Positions 1 through 6,036 of a DNA stretch of 59,244 nucleotides are shown in pieces; the stretch's first letter is position 1, and the number at the start of each line of letters is the position of its first letter. The notes under the pieces are model-generated. The model was not told the origin of the DNA. It did not search any database and saw only the letters and a program-made list of their open reading frames with translations. The translations under genes were made by a program, and so were the position numbers. Source of the stretch: an uncultured Prevotellaceae bacterium (lineage in GTDB: Bacteria > Bacteroidota > Bacteroidia > Bacteroidales > Bacteroidaceae); assembly GCA_900316975.1 (NCBI GenBank), contig ONFA01000010.1, positions 1-59,244 on the forward strand, read 5' to 3'.

Positions 1-83
1 TAAGAGGGGCTTACTTTTTGAAAAAAGTATCCGCAATGCCTGTTTTTCGGCAGTGCGGAAGATTTTTAATGTTCATTTGATTT

Positions 84-899
84 TTAGCGGACAGCAATAT
101 TTTTCTTATCTGATGAAGCACTGTATATTCCATCCGCAATGTTAAAATGAACGCATCCTACAGGGAAGTTTATAATACCCAATGGATTGCCTGAATTTAG
201 GAGAGGGGCATCTCCACCATCAACATATCCTTGAGCAAATATTCTTTGGGACAAATTTTTATTTGTATAGCACAAAACATATTCCAGTTTTCTTCTTACT
301 TTATAAGATAGTGCAGGAGGGGTTTCTGTACGCTTCCAAAAATATGTAGCAACAAAATTATCTTTTCCAAAGACCTCATCACACAAAAGTTTCAAGTTGG
401 ATTGTTCATTATCATCTATGGATATAAAAATCAAGCCTCTATCAGACATCAAATCCTTTGCTAAACTCAGTCTTTTTCGCATAAATGAAAGCCAACAACT
501 ATGCCGCAAAGGATGATTAGATGGTATCAACGTTCCATCAGGAAATTGTTCCAACAATCGTTTATCCTTATACGTAAATCCATCACTGCCTGTATTATAC
601 GGCGGGTCTATATAAATCACATCCACCTTTCCTTTATGCGTGTAGTTAAGACAGGTCAGTGCATGATAATTATCACCTTCAATCAGAATATGAGTGGGTT
701 TGCCGTCATCATGATGGATGGTCAATTCCGGCACTTCCTCCAAGATGGGGATTTTGTTCTCACTTTCCTCATCGAAAGCCTCGGGCACATCAAGCCACAC
801 CAACCCATATTGCTGGTGTTTGATTTGCGAATGCAGATGCGCAACTTCCTTTTCCAGTTCACGAATCCGCTTCTGTAAAAGTTCTTCTTGTGTAGTCAT
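84..899 (-). pseudogene. Type III DNA methyltransferase (Mod), N-terminal part only
   Basis: The product resembles the N-terminal half of type III / beta-class N6-adenine DNA methyltransferases. A leading coiled-coil-like segment (about residues 1-30) is followed by the target-recognition and catalytic start, with catalytic motif IV DPPYNTG at residues 98-104, the same position as in the intact Mod at 27811-29736. The ORF stops after 271 residues, whereas intact relatives run to roughly 600-650, so the C-terminal SAM-binding FxGxGT motif is absent. The 83 bases left of the stop give no convincing continuation in the other two minus-strand frames. It therefore looks truncated and probably inactive as a methyltransferase. 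The start codon at 899 lies next to a repeat (900-921). No restriction subunit is visible on this side of the window. Confidence 0.8.
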
Positions 900-1082
900 T
901 TTGGCGAAATTTGTACGTAAGAAATTGATACAATAAAAGCGTGAATTTATCTCGCCTTACGTACTGGTATCGCCAAACACCACTCTATACTACGAGTAAA
1001 TCCACGCCGTTCAAAGGCGCGAATTACTTCGAGCAGTATAGAGATTTCTTTACGGTCTAAATTTGGCGATTTTGTACGTAAG
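900..1082. repeat. Three copies of TTTGGCGA-N4/5-GTACGTAAG, the middle one inverted
   Basis: Copy 1 (900-921) and copy 3 (1062-1082) are on the plus strand and copy 2 (956-977) is on the minus strand. Each has the same 8-bp and 9-bp arms with 5, 5 and 4 variable bases between them. Between copies 2 and 3 is a hairpin-forming segment (982-1043) whose outer arms are CTCTATACT and AGTATAGAG and whose inner stem is CGCC/GGCG. Copy 1 abuts the start codon of the truncated mod gene. Inverted repeats with a conserved outer part and a variable centre resemble recombination or protein-binding sites, but no recombinase gene is present in the window. Confidence 0.7.
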
Positions 1083-1212
1083 AATCAAAAGCAAACGCTC
1101 TCTTTATACTAAATATGTCTTGCTAAACTTTTATGTCATATTATCTCGTTTTTATGATTGAGTTCATTGTTTATTGCTCTGCCCCCCGAAAGTGGTCATC
1201 AGTGAATGAACA

Positions 1213-1329
1213 GTTGCAAAGATACAACTAATTTCTCTGACACAAAACTTTTCGACTCTGAAACTTTACAACACAACATAAAAAGTTGGTGCCTTGCATG
1301 GAATGTCCACGAAAGGCACCAACTTTCAA
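1213..1329. repeat. Left copy of a 117-bp direct repeat flanking the DUF3990 module
   Basis: This copy matches 2305-2421 at a constant offset of 1092 bp with no indels. The inner 69 bp (1261-1329) differ from the other copy at only two positions and the promoter half is more diverged. It contains a minus-strand promoter (CAAAGATA at 1217-1224, CAAA at 1243-1246) and a stem-loop (AAAGTTGGTGCCTT 1282-1295 with AAAGGCACCAACTTT 1312-1326). The stem-loop serves as terminator for the gene at 1343-1588. The promoter points at the truncated mod gene, 318 bp away. Confidence 0.85.
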
Positions 1330-1342
1330 TATTCATATATTA

Positions 1343-1588
1343 TCACTGAATTTCAGTCCCACCACATTGCATCTGTGGGAGATTCATCAACTCGTACAGA
1401 TAGGCTGGACTTTGTACGTAGAGTTCGTTTTCCTCGTCCTGCAAGGCTGGCATCAGTGGTGAGTTATAGACCCGTTCCATCGCTTCTTCGATGGTGCAGC
1501 CCGTGTCCTCCATCACGTATTTCACCAACTCACTCAGGGCGTAGTTGGTCAAGTAAGTTGCTATTTGTTGATGGGTGGGTTGGTTCAT
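1343..1588 (-). CDS. Small partner protein of the DUF3990 module
   Basis: This 81-residue soluble protein has no signal peptide or membrane segment. Its central part (about residues 25-70) has an acidic helix followed by a stretch of the type LQDEENELYVQSPAYLYELM. As I recall, that pattern occurs in small proteins encoded beside DUF3990 genes in Bacteroidota. The start codon overlaps the stop of the DUF3990 gene in an ATGA (1585-1588), so translation is coupled. By position it is a candidate accessory or neutralising partner of the ADP-ribosyltransferase-like protein. That role is inferred and no known catalytic motif is visible. A strong hairpin terminator follows at 1282-1326. Confidence 0.7.
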   Translation of the reverse strand: MNQPTHQQIATYLTNYALSELVKYVMEDTGCTIEEAMERVYNSPLMPALQDEENELYVQSPAYLYELMNLPQMQCGGTEIQ

Positions 1589-2073
1589 ACGGTTTCTACG
1601 TTTGTCTTGTGAAGGAAGCGAAGAGCCTGCTCCGTTCCGAAATAATACTGTTGGTCGAGGTATCTGTCCTGCAACTGCTCGGCAGCCTGTTCGGGCTTGT
1701 AGATACCTTCACGGAAATTAGTAAGTTGCAAAACAACACCATCGTCGGCTATCGGTCCGATGACGATATCATAGTCGTGAATGGGCGCCAGAGTTTTTCT
1801 ATCCCGGTTGGCATCCACAAAGAGAAGCCACTCTACAGAAGCCTTCTCGGGGAAGATTTTCACCTTCAATTCGGAATGCAAGGCTTCATCATCCAGTTCG
1901 TAAGCAATCAAAGTGGCAGTTCCCCCGAAGATACGTGTCTTTTTCTGTGCCATGCGAATGGCTGTATTCTTGTCGGGTGTCAAATAGAATCCCTTACCGA
2001 AATCCTTGTGCCGCAAGCCCCGGGTGAGGTCTATTGTCTCTATGTCCTGATTGGTGCCGTGGTAGAGTGTCAT
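1585..2073 (-). CDS. DUF3990 family protein, ADP-ribosyltransferase-like
   Basis: The 162-residue product matches the DUF3990 pattern: an N-terminal YHGT (residues 4-7), then DFGKGFYLT (24-32), and a C-terminal GPIADDGV segment (106-113). The H-G-T and G-x-Y-L-T elements are those expected of the ADP-ribosyltransferase fold, which suggests NAD-dependent modification of a target molecule. The target cannot be read from sequence. I chose the ATG at 2073 rather than the longer ORF from 2100 because it forms an ATGA overlap with the upstream DUF3791 stop and starts just before the conserved motif. The middle position between two small coupled genes suggests a toxin-like enzyme with one or two partners, which is inference. 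Confidence 0.8.
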   Translation of the reverse strand: MTLYHGTNQDIETIDLTRGLRHKDFGKGFYLTPDKNTAIRMAQKKTRIFGGTATLIAYELDDEALHSELKVKIFPEKASVEWLLFVDANRDRKTLAPIHDYDIVIGPIADDGVVLQLTNFREGIYKPEQAAEQLQDRYLDQQYYFGTEQALRFLHKTNVETV

Positions 2074-2285
2074 GCCAGTACCCCTCCATTCTTTTGGCAA
2101 ACGATGAGCAGGTCATCAATGGTTTCATCCATCGACTGCAGGTGTTCCACATCGTAGAACTCAATCAGAAACGCCAATCCCTTGTACTTGTGCAGATAGC
2201 GGAATGCCGCCTGCCGTGTCATGGCAAACCGCCGCCCGAACGCTTGAATGCACGCTGTCAAGAAAGGAATCTCGTATTTGCTCAT
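2070..2285 (-). CDS. DUF3791 family small protein
   Basis: A 71-residue protein that begins KYEIPFLTACIQAF and continues with a helical segment and FLIEFYDVEHLQSMDETIDD, the pattern of DUF3791-type proteins that precede DUF3990 genes in Bacteroidota. The start at 2285 is preferred over 2321 because the promoter -7 box (2309-2316) lies inside the longer ORF. It is the first gene of a three-gene coupled operon and its stop overlaps the next start (ATGA, 2070-2073). It is probably a regulator or antitoxin-like partner, judged by context only. Confidence 0.7.
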   Translation of the reverse strand: MSKYEIPFLTACIQAFGRRFAMTRQAAFRYLHKYKGLAFLIEFYDVEHLQSMDETIDDLLIVCQKNGGVLA

Positions 2286-2304
2286 CTGTCTTTCGTTTGT
2301 TTTC

Positions 2305-2421
2305 GTTGCAAAGATACACATTTATTTTTCTCACACAAACTATCTCAGCCGAAAACTTTACAACACAACATAAAAAGTTGGTGCCTTTCATGGAATGTCC
2401 ACAAAAGGCACCAACTTTCAA
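2305..2421. repeat. Right copy of the 117-bp direct repeat
   Basis: This copy pairs with 1213-1329. It contains the promoter of the module and, at 2374-2418, a stem-loop with 14-15 bp arms followed on the minus strand by a short T run, which acts as the mnmA terminator. Recombination between the two copies would remove exactly the three-gene module and leave one terminator-promoter unit. Confidence 0.85.
2309..2339 (-). promoter_or_regulatory. Promoter of the DUF3791-DUF3990 module
   Basis: Reading the minus strand, TTTG (2336-2339) and TATCTTTG (2309-2316) are separated by 19 bp, matching the Bacteroidota -33/-7 pattern. The start codon at 2285 lies about 23 bases downstream of the -7 box. 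The element is inside the right copy of the 117-bp repeat. Confidence 0.7.
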
Positions 2422-2423
2422 AT

Positions 2424-3614
2424 TCAGTTAATTTCTCCACTACCGAAACAGAGGTGGTGGTCTTTGTCATACACCACGCAGAACTGACCGGGGGCAACAC
2501 CGTGTATCTTTCTGTCAGCCTGAAGAAACCAGCGTCCATCTTCCTTGAGAGAAAGGACACCGCCAAGATATTCGGGCGTGTGACGAATCTTGAACGTCAC
2601 CCGCATTGATGGATTTCCTGCTGTCATCTGCACATCCTGCTTAAACGCTTCATCCTCAAACGGATTCTCCGTGATGAAGTGAAAGTCATTCATGGTCAGA
2701 TGGTCTTTATACACCTTCTCGGGGTCATAGCCATGCGAGACGAAGAGGATGTTGCGCTTGAGGTTCTTTTTCACCACAAACCAAGGGCCACCGCCAAAAC
2801 CGAGTCCCTTGCGCTGACCTATCGTGTAGAACCACAGCCCTTTGTGTTCCCCTATCTTATGGCCTGTTTCTATCTCACGCACATCGCCAGGATTCTCACC
2901 CAGATGTGCCTTGATGTAATCGCGGAAATCGATGTTGCCCAAGAAACAAATGCCCTGACTATCTTTCCTTTCCGCATTCAGCAGATGTGCCTGTTCGGCA
3001 ATCTCCCTCACCTGATGCTTCCACAAATGTCCGATGGGAAACATCAGTTTGTTCACTTGCAACGAACTGATTTGGCAAAGAAAATCCGTCTGGTCTTTCA
3101 CGGGGTCGGGCGAAGTGGAAAGCCACACCTTCCCGTCCATCGTGGTTGTCGTGGCATAATGCCCTGTGGCAGTAAAGTCAAACTCCTTGCCTGCCACCTC
3201 TTCGAAACAGCCGAACTTGATGAGTTTGTTGCACATCACATCAGGATTCGGTGTCAGCCCTTGCCGTGCCTTGTCCATCGTGTAACCTACCACCTTTTCC
3301 CAATAGTCCTTGTGCAGGTCAATCACATCAAACTTCAAGCCATACTTCCGTGCCAACCACTGACAAATCTCCACATCCTCTTCCGAGGTGCAGTTCCACT
3401 CTGTCTTTTCGTCGGGACCAATCTTGATGTAGAACAGATGCGGGTCAATCCCCTGCTCTTTCAGCAGATGCACCGAAACAGCAGAATCGACTCCACCAGA
3501 AACTAAAGCAGCGACAGACACAGACACAGACCCTCCCCCTGCCCTCCCTACAGGGAGGGGGCGGTTACTCTCGACTATGGTATTTGTTATGATATCCGTT
3601 GGATTCACTGTCAT
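2424..3614 (-). CDS. mnmA: tRNA-specific 2-thiouridylase MnmA
   Basis: MnmA activates C2 of the wobble uridine U34 with ATP and transfers sulfur to make 2-thiouridine in tRNA-Lys, -Glu and -Gln. Visible are the PP-loop SGGVDS (residues 39-44), the catalytic cysteine in NPDVMCN (C128), GHY at 151-153 and the second cysteine in SQGICFLG (C223). Homologues start a few residues before SGGVDS. Here about 30 extra residues precede it, including RPLPVGRAGGG, encoded by a partial copy of a dispersed GC-rich repeat (3528-3570). The only ATG is at 3614, so translation either runs through the repeat or begins at an internal GTG. That ATG overlaps the stop of the DUF559 gene as TAATG, giving translational coupling. 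Confidence 0.93.
   Translation of the reverse strand: MTVNPTDIITNTIVESNRPLPVGRAGGGSVSVSVAALVSGGVDSAVSVHLLKEQGIDPHLFYIKIGPDEKTEWNCTSEEDVEICQWLARKYGLKFDVIDLHKDYWEKVVGYTMDKARQGLTPNPDVMCNKLIKFGCFEEVAGKEFDFTATGHYATTTTMDGKVWLSTSPDPVKDQTDFLCQISSLQVNKLMFPIGHLWKHQVREIAEQAHLLNAERKDSQGICFLGNIDFRDYIKAHLGENPGDVREIETGHKIGEHKGLWFYTIGQRKGLGFGGGPWFVVKKNLKRNILFVSHGYDPEKVYKDHLTMNDFHFITENPFEDEAFKQDVQMTAGNPSMRVTFKIRHTPEYLGGVLSLKEDGRWFLQADRKIHGVAPGQFCVVYDKDHHLCFGSGEIN
3528..3570 (+). repeat. GC-rich palindromic repeat, partial copy inside mnmA
   Basis: It begins AGACCCTCCCC and includes the palindromic core CCCTCCCTACAGGGAGGG, continuing to GCGGTTACT, which matches the left half of the element at 3987-4109. It lies in frame in the 5' end of mnmA and is read there as RPLPVGRAGGG. 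Confidence 0.85.
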
Positions 3615-3982
3615 TATTTAAGTTGGTTCTCTATTTCTTCCAGAACAGCCTCAATGTCGTAAAGGACTTCCTCATTCGTGAATCTAATCACACGAAAGCC
3701 CATCTTTTCCAAATCATGCGTCCGAATCTCATCATCTATCTGCTGCTCACGTTCGGCATGGTATGCTCCATCCACTTCTATAACTAAACCATCATCACGG
3801 CACACAAAATCAACGATATAATCGCCAATCACATGCTGACGCAAGAACTTATGGTCTAAAGCATTAGCCCGAAGATTCTGCCATAAGAAAGATTCTGCCA
3901 AAGTCATATTCTTCCGATTCTCTCTGGCATATTCTTTCAACAATTCGTATCGGTCAGGCGAGGCTGTCCTATGATTCCACAT
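3614..3982 (-). CDS. DUF559 family endonuclease-domain protein
   Basis: The 122-residue protein fits the DUF559 (Vsr/restriction-endonuclease-like) pattern: N-terminal RKNMTLAESFLWQNLR, then FLRQHVIGDYIVDFVC (about residues 48-63), LVIEVDGAYH (about 69-78), and C-terminal GFRVIRFTNEEV. The aspartate of YIVDF, the EVDG and the following residues are the likely metal-binding nuclease site. Its substrate is unknown. The start codon is only 4 bases from the end of a GC-rich palindromic repeat (3987-4109), whose minus-strand GGAGGG sits 7 bases before the ATG and probably acts as ribosome binding site. Another partial copy of the repeat lies just downstream (3528-3570), so the gene is bracketed by repeats. 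Its stop overlaps the mnmA start. Confidence 0.88.
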   Translation of the reverse strand: MWNHRTASPDRYELLKEYARENRKNMTLAESFLWQNLRANALDHKFLRQHVIGDYIVDFVCRDDGLVIEVDGAYHAEREQQIDDEIRTHDLEKMGFRVIRFTNEEVLYDIEAVLEEIENQLK

Positions 3983-3986
3983 TCTA

Positions 3987-4109
3987 AGACCCTCCCCTCA
4001 CCCTCCCTATAGAGAGGGGGTGGTTACCTTGCTCGTTTGCTTTCTCCATTAGTTTCCTCATTGGCAGAGATACCTCTCCCTCCCTATAGGGAGGGCGGGG
4101 GGAGGGTCT
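3987..4109. repeat. GC-rich MITE-like element with terminal inverted repeats, full copy
   Basis: The ends are inverted copies of one another (AGACCCTCCCC at the left, GGGGAGGGTCT at the right). Each end carries a CCCTCCCTATAG(G)GAGGG-type palindrome, and about 45 bp of unique centre begins GTGGTTACCTTGCTCGTT and ends GGCAGAGATACCT. The element at 32223-32332 is homologous along its whole length in the opposite orientation. The right end forms the last codons and stop of nadA, and the left end abuts the DUF559 start. Confidence 0.88.
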
Positions 4110-5100
4110 GTTTACTAATCTCCAACATCCTGTCAATGGGCTTCACCGCTTTTTCTGCAATGGCTGCATCCACTTCGATGGTGGGCCACTCATATTTCAG
4201 CGTGTTGTAGAGTTTCTTCAGCGTGTTGAGTTTCATGAACTCGCATTCGTTGCAGGAGCACCCTATTGTTTCCGTTGCCTCTGGTGGCGCAGGAATGAAC
4301 AGTTTGTCGGGACAAGCCTCCTTCATCTTATGCAGGATGCCGCTTTCCGTTGCCACGATGAACTCGGTGGCTTCATCCTTGATGGCAAAGTTGAGCAATC
4401 CAGCCGTCGAGCCAATCACATCCGCCACCTTCTGAATGGGTGCCGGACACTCAGGATGCACCAGAATCTTTGCTGACGGGTGTTCTGCCTTCAGTGCCAG
4501 AATCTTCTCCAACGAGAACTGTCCATGCACATGACAGCCACCATTCCACAGGAGCATCTCACGACCTGTCACGGAGTTGATATAGTTGCCGAGGTTCTTG
4601 TCGGGACCAAAGATAAGTTTCTCATCCTGAGGAAACGAGTCGATGACCAATTTGGCATTGCTCGAAGTCACCACCACATCGGTCAATGCCTTCACAGCAG
4701 CAGTCGTGTTCACATAACTCACCACCTTATAGCCCGGATGTTCATCGATAAACGCCTTCAAATCCTCGGCCCTGCAACTGTCAGCCAGAGAGCATCCAGC
4801 ATTCAAGTCGAGCACCAGCACCTTCTTGTCGGGACAAAGAATCTTGTTCGTCTCGCCCATGAAGTGAACACCACACATCACGATGATGTCGGCATCGGTC
4901 TTGGCCGACCACTGTGCCAGAGCCAGCGAGTCGCCTACAAAGTCAGCAATGTCCTGCACTGCCCCATCCGTGTAGTAATGCGCCAGAATCACCGCATTCT
5001 TCTCCTTACACATCCTGCGAATCTCGGCATTCAAATCAATGCCCTCAGGAACAGGCTCATCCACATAGCCCTTCTCCTTCCAAGAATCTTTCACTTTCAT
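4084..5100 (-). CDS. nadA: Quinolinate synthase NadA
   Basis: NadA condenses iminoaspartate with dihydroxyacetone phosphate to quinolinate in de novo NAD synthesis, using a [4Fe-4S] cluster. The three cluster-cysteine regions are visible: CGVHFMGE (C76), NGGCHVH (C189) and CSCNEC (281-286). Other family motifs include AHYYTDGAVQD (residues 40-50) and VHPEC (214-218). The length of 338 is normal for the long form. The C-terminal residues KQTLPPPSL and the TAG stop are encoded by the right end of the repeat at 3987-4109, so the native C terminus has been replaced. No nadB or nadC is adjacent. A promoter is visible at 5129-5160. Confidence 0.95.
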   Translation of the reverse strand: MKVKDSWKEKGYVDEPVPEGIDLNAEIRRMCKEKNAVILAHYYTDGAVQDIADFVGDSLALAQWSAKTDADIIVMCGVHFMGETNKILCPDKKVLVLDLNAGCSLADSCRAEDLKAFIDEHPGYKVVSYVNTTAAVKALTDVVVTSSNAKLVIDSFPQDEKLIFGPDKNLGNYINSVTGREMLLWNGGCHVHGQFSLEKILALKAEHPSAKILVHPECPAPIQKVADVIGSTAGLLNFAIKDEATEFIVATESGILHKMKEACPDKLFIPAPPEATETIGCSCNECEFMKLNTLKKLYNTLKYEWPTIEVDAAIAEKAVKPIDRMLEISKQTLPPPSL

Positions 5101-5128
5101 GACAATACTTATTTCTATTATTGATTGG

Positions 5129-5160
5129 CAAAGTTATACCTTTTTCCCCAATCCACCAAA
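5129..5160 (-). promoter_or_regulatory. Promoter of nadA
   Basis: On the minus strand TTTG (5157-5160) and TAACTTTG (5129-5136) are 20 bp apart, a canonical Bacteroidota -33/-7 pair, about 28 bases from the nadA ATG. Confidence 0.75.
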
Positions 5161-5286
5161 TTTTAAGCCACCTTTCAAGATTCTTCACACCACTTTGTTT
5201 ATTAGTGACGTTGAAGGGTGTACATGAGGGGCGTTTCATGCACGGCCGTTCAAATTCGGGAAACAAAGAAATCTAGAAAAACAGGG

Positions 5287-5321
5287 CCCCAAAACCGACG
5301 TGCCCCACGTCGGTTTTGGGG
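5287..5321. other. Perfect 15-bp stem-loop without a T run
   Basis: CCCCAAAACCGACGT (5287-5301) pairs exactly with ACGTCGGTTTTGGGG (5307-5321) around a GCCCC loop. There is no T run on either side, so it is not a standard intrinsic terminator. It lies between the nadA promoter and the terminator of the next gene. Confidence 0.7.
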
Positions 5322-5348
5322 GCATTACGAAAAATGTGAAAGCACAAA

Positions 5349-5390
5349 AAAACGTCCCAGAGAGAACCGAAGTTCTTCCTGGGACGTTTT
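5349..5390 (-). terminator. Intrinsic terminator of the transglycosylase-like gene
   Basis: AAAACGTCCCAG and CTGGGACGTTTT form a 12-bp stem, with an inner GAAC/GTTC stem. On the minus strand it is followed by a run of seven T. It lies 27 bases after the stop of the gene at 5417-5854. Confidence 0.85.
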
Positions 5391-5416
5391 GATATAAAAG
5401 AAAAATCTTTTCAGTG

Positions 5417-5854
5417 TTATTCCAGAGAGGCTGTGGCGGTGTACTTTGACATCACGCGCTGGTAGTAGCCTTCGGTGCGCGCCTTGCGTGTCATACACTT
5501 GAGGTCGCCTGAGTTCCAAAGGCGAATGGCACGTTCCATATTACCATCGGGGTTGTAGTATTCCTGATAATCAATGAACATGTCAATGCTCTTCTGTTTG
5601 TCATAACGGTCTGCGTAAGTGTACTTCTTGTATCCAACAATACGGTTGCACTCGCGCACAAGGATTTCGGAAATCTGCAGATAACCGACGTAGAGTCCAT
5701 TTTTTGACACTGCTTTGGGATGACCTTGACTCTCCACCATCGCAATGGCGTTGATGACTGCACCCCATTTCTTCTGAAGATCTACCTGCGGAACTGTTTG
5801 CGCAACAGCATTCAACGAGATAGCCATCAGTGCTAATACCAATAATTTCTTCAT
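5417..5854 (-). CDS. Exported lytic-transglycosylase-like protein
   Basis: The protein has 145 residues with a clear Sec signal peptide (about residues 1-18, cut after AVA). The mature part has a lysozyme-like pattern: AIAMVESQGHPKAVS with a candidate catalytic glutamate (E41), GLYVGYLQIS (about 53-62) and a later AIRLWNSGD. This resembles small SLT/lysozyme-like periplasmic proteins of Bacteroidales that cleave peptidoglycan glycan strands. Such proteins may need a partner, and activity here is inferred. It is monocistronic, with its own promoter (5913-5944) and terminator (5349-5390). Confidence 0.65.
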   Translation of the reverse strand: MKKLLVLALMAISLNAVAQTVPQVDLQKKWGAVINAIAMVESQGHPKAVSKNGLYVGYLQISEILVRECNRIVGYKKYTYADRYDKQKSIDMFIDYQEYYNPDGNMERAIRLWNSGDLKCMTRKARTEGYYQRVMSKYTATASLE

Positions 5855-5912
5855 ACAATCTTACCTTAAAAATGCTCACATCGCTGAAAGCACTCTTTCA
5901 TTAAAAGTGCTG

Positions 5913-5944
5913 CAAAGTTATGGCTTTTAGGTGAAACAGCCAAA
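5913..5944 (-). promoter_or_regulatory. Promoter of the transglycosylase-like gene
   Basis: On the minus strand TTTG (5941-5944) and TAACTTTG (5913-5920) are spaced 20 bp apart, about 58 bases upstream of the ATG at 5854. Confidence 0.75.
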
Positions 5945-6005
5945 CTTTTTATGCTTTTTAGCATATTTTTAGGGGTATTCACCTACTTTTAAGCATATTT
6001 TAACA

Positions 6006-6034
6006 ATTAAGGGGCTTTTTGAGAGCCCCTTAAT
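6006..6034 (-). terminator. Stem-loop after lepA
   Basis: ATTAAGGGGCT (6006-6016) pairs with AGCCCCTTAAT (6024-6034), immediately after the lepA stop. The T run is short, so termination strength is uncertain. Confidence 0.65.
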
Positions 6035-6036
6035 CA

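Larger units (their letters stand above)
900..1342. other. Gene-free interval with a three-copy repeat, a hairpin and a promoter-bearing repeat
   Basis: No gene is supported here. From left to right it holds three copies of a 21-22 bp repeat (900-921, 956-977 inverted, 1062-1082), a long imperfect hairpin (982-1043), an AT-rich stretch, and the left copy of a 117-bp direct repeat (1213-1329), which carries a minus-strand promoter and a terminator hairpin. Plus-strand ORFs across it are shadows. Confidence 0.7.
5101..5416. other. Gene-free interval with the nadA promoter and two hairpins
   Basis: The interval contains the nadA promoter (5129-5160), about 125 bases without recognisable content, a perfect 15-bp hairpin (5287-5321) and a terminator (5349-5390). 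I see no gene. Short ORFs here lack family resemblance. Confidence 0.7.

Noticed and set aside
1294..2157. 287-codon plus-strand frame across the DUF3990 module
   Set aside because: It is antisense to three coupled genes with family motifs. The frame has no recognisable domain or ribosome binding site.
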